Assembly (NCBI GenBank): GCA_026413185.1
Contig: CM048652.1
Location: forward strand, 7,904,248 to 7,968,247
Length of the DNA stretch: 64,000 bases
Source: Pueraria montana var. lobata
Taxonomy: Eukaryota; Streptophyta; Magnoliopsida; Fabales; Fabaceae
Reading direction: 5' to 3'
This document shows positions 61,489-64,000 of this stretch, in pieces. Below the pieces are notes generated by a model, which had not been told where the DNA came from, made no database searches, and saw nothing but the letters and a program-made list of their open reading frames with translations. Numbering within the stretch: position 1 is the first letter of the stretch; each line of letters starts with the position of its first letter. The position numbers and the translations under genes were made by a program.

Positions 61489-62414
61489 TGTTTAAAAGAG
61501 ACAGGTAGAAGAAAGGATACGAACCAAAATGAAGTTGGGAGGGAAGAAAGAAGTCGAATGAAGATAACTAAAGGAAGATAGAATTTATATGGAATATTAA
61601 CAAATACAAAACATTATTGGTAAGAGATAATCATTAATGTTTCTTAAAATACATAATAAAAAATATCAATTAGTACTGATTTTTGATATCCTAACGTAAC
61701 ATTTATATAGTTCAGAATAATACAATTTAATATAATATAGGTTAAATAATCAATTGTTTGGATACTACATAATAATTTTGTGCAAACATTATTCTTATTG
61801 ATGGACATATATTGTTTGAAGTTTATATTATTGAATGTTTTAACAATACAACAGTATAAAATTATAATTACTGACATGAAGGTACAGGCACAACAATTTA
61901 TAATGTTATACAACCTAACACAATAATGAAGTGCCAGGATACATTAGTTGAGGTCATTAATTATTGAAAGAGAAAATAACTATTGAAAGCGTAATTGCAT
62001 TTATTTCAAACAATAAAAAAATCTATCTTCATGTAACTAATCTTATGAATTATTCTTTAATAGTGATATGCAAAAGTCTTCAATTAAGAATAAGTACTAA
62101 TGATATACTAATGTTTACCATATAACAAAATACAGCTATACATAGATGAAATTGTAAACATAAATGCTTAAATAAAAATAACCATATATTATATTAATAT
62201 AGAAATCCATACATTGCAATACATATGTTGAAGACATTTAAAATGTCTGTATGGATACATGAAACGTTAAATACTAAAACATAAAACTGAAACATAAATG
62301 TTCTTGGTGACAACACCTTGGTGGAAAGCCAAATACAAAATACAAACTTCACGATACAGACAACACATAAATATATATTAAGTAAATAACACCAAGTTTG
62401 TCATATGCCATAAC
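61489..62414. other. Spacer, no gene seen
   Basis: AT-rich DNA between RPA-like genes 1 and 4. It includes the promoter side of gene 1 but no clear TATA box could be chosen among many AT-rich runs. Confidence 0.5.
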
Positions 62415-63410
62415 CTATTTCTCAATTTTAACCTTCTTAAACTTAAGCTTTATCTTGCAAGAATTGATAGCAATGGTATTATCTGAGACGATAACACATT
62501 CTTCAGTATCTTTGGGAGTTATTGAGCAACTAAGATCAGCAACATCCAAGTGAACAGGTTGACTATCACCAAGAGGTAAAACTTCTTCTCCATTGAATTT
62601 TATTGTGGAATCAGGAACATTTCCATCTTCGTTGTTTTGAAAACCAACAGGAAACTGCAACTACAAATAAATTTATTATTATAGAGAACAATTAGGAGGT
62701 ATATAAAAAATCAATTAATTTAAATTCAATTGTAATTACAATAAATTTTTTCACTATAATTATTAAAAAAAAACTATATATCACCTTAACAGGAGTACAA
62801 ACATCTTTGTCTGACTTAAAAATGTCTATGATAGTTTGATCATCACAGATTTTCCTAACTTTAAATGAATCATCAAAACGAAATGCATAGTCAGTATCTT
62901 TTTCTACTTTAAATAGCAATTCCTTTCCAATTAACTTCTTAAATTCCACTGGATGCTCGACCACATTGGGATCCTATTTCAAAAACATATACATCATATT
63001 ATAAGCGTGCTATATACTAAATTAAGTATTAAAAAAGAATGTAAAGATTGATATTTTAAACCTTGAAAGCAGACAAGAGGGTTGCACAGGACTTTTCCAA
63101 CAATCAATTAGCATCAGAATCAAAGATGGTAAATTCAGCTGTGTCACACCCATCGAATGCTTCAACACGAAGCTTATACCTGTATATAGATAAATAATAA
63201 ATTACAATTATAAAGATAAAGCTGTTAAAACATCTATTTGGCTCTACTGAGATAGTACCTTGGAATAACTTCTAGAACGTCTTTCTGGCAAGAACAATAA
63301 TTATTTCCAAGTTGACGTGTAACAGCTTTATGACACTTACATGCTCCATACCACCACTAGTCATTGTTTAATACAGCCACAATAGTCGCAAGAACGATAA
63401 AAATACCTTC
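62415..63410 (-). pseudogene. RPA70-like gene 4, C-terminal fragment
   Basis: Exons (minus): 63410-63259, 63179-63062 (118 nt), 62973-62785, 62660-62415. It covers DBD-C only: WWYGACKCHKAV, then NNYCSCQKDV, a partly kept zinc knuckle, and a charged tail ending KLKFKKVKIEK, typical of RPA70-like proteins. A TAG precedes the WWYG and a TGA lies in the 118-nt exon, so it is broken. Exons for the first two OB folds are missing; the LTR at 63533 begins where they would lie. Confidence 0.82.
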
Positions 63411-63532
63411 CTAAAATATTAATATTAAATATGAAAATTTATATTGTTCTGACGAAATAACAACAATAACTATAACTTAATATAATAATATAATTTTTTG
63501 AGTAGTATATTAAACAGCTCATTGTTAGGTTC

Positions 63533-64000
63533 TAAGACCTTGGACGATGTCCAACCCCTCGAATTTCGGTTTTGATGATAATAACTAAAGGATAAATTTT
63601 GAAGTATCTAATGATCTAGTTTGAGTGTTATAGGATTTACATCGTCCAATCCCGCAATGGTATTGTATCTCTCAAACCTGGACTCTATATTTTAATAAAG
63701 TGAGCGTCCAAATGTGTTTTATAAAGAACCCTACAGGCAGCGTCCAATGCTCCTGTGAGAGCAAGCGTCCAACGCTTGAATAACACTCACTGTTGTTACT
63801 ATCTTGAAAATACGTTTTCTATGATATAAGGCAATGTTCACTCTCTCATATTTTAACATGCCATTCTGTTTGATCTTTTCGAATAGTACTAAACAGGAAA
63901 AGAAGAAACTTCTCTCTGCAGAAAAAGTACGAGTAGGAGAGGCGCTACAAGTACGGCTGTCACTTCCATCACTTCACTCTAAGTCAAAATGTGACAACGG
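63533..64000. mobile_element. Start of another LTR, cut by the window edge
   Basis: TGTTAGGTTCTAAGACCTTGG is a typical LTR start (TG...) and the following sequence, with repeated GCGTCCAA motifs, has LTR character. The other end is outside the window, so neither target duplication nor family can be checked. Confidence 0.55.

Noticed and set aside
1..64000. CRISPR arrays, bacterial operons, rRNA or intact tRNA genes
   Set aside because: Nothing fits: repeats are microsatellites, LTRs or MITEs, and the only tRNA-like segments are retroposon heads.

Overview
This is a 64 kb window of AT-rich plant nuclear DNA. GT-AG introns, dense TA microsatellites, nested LTR elements, MITEs, a Helitron and an endogenous pararetrovirus all point to a eudicot. 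I infer a legume from the style of several repeats, but the sequence alone does not prove it. Only two genes look intact: an AINTEGUMENTA-type transcription factor and one replication protein A (RPA70)-like gene.

Layout. 1-7 kb: gene-poor DNA with a Stowaway-like MITE (2129-2382) and two tRNA-derived retroposons with target-site duplications (2679-2759 and 3652-3839). 7.5-10.7 kb: a nine-exon ANT gene on the + strand, including the 9-nt micro-exon typical of the family. 10.7-15.4 kb: no gene seen. 15378-23805: one Ty3/Gypsy element of the Tat lineage, with identical-length 617-bp LTRs and a 5-bp target duplication. It reads on the minus strand, lacks gag and protease, carries an antisense extra ORF with its own TATA box, and is broken by a 658-bp hAT-type insertion in its reverse transcriptase.

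24.2-30.07 kb: a rearranged Caulimoviridae insertion (florendovirus-like by layout). It has one + strand capsid/protease/RT block and two head-to-tail minus-strand RT/RNase H blocks, flanked on both sides by TA repeats. 31462-32799: a second hAT-type element holding a nested foldback MITE. 34.6-39.2 kb: a decayed Helitron Rep/helicase gene on the minus strand.

41.8-63.4 kb: four RPA70-like genes or pseudogenes and one B3-domain gene, all on the minus strand and all upstream of the Rep/helicase in its reading direction. The RPA copies share an exon pattern (97-, 85- and 118-nt exons recur) although their proteins diverge. The copy at 58784-61488 is open through ten exons (464 aa) but has lost the zinc-knuckle cysteines of DNA-binding domain C. 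The cluster is interrupted by a hAT element, a 2.9 kb probable solo LTR and, at the right edge, the start of another LTR.

How it fits together: plant Helitrons commonly carry RPA1-like ORFs beside Rep/helicase, so 34.6-63.4 kb may be one large or several nested Helitrons whose RPA genes multiplied and which picked up a B3 gene. I could not find convincing Helitron termini, so this remains inference.
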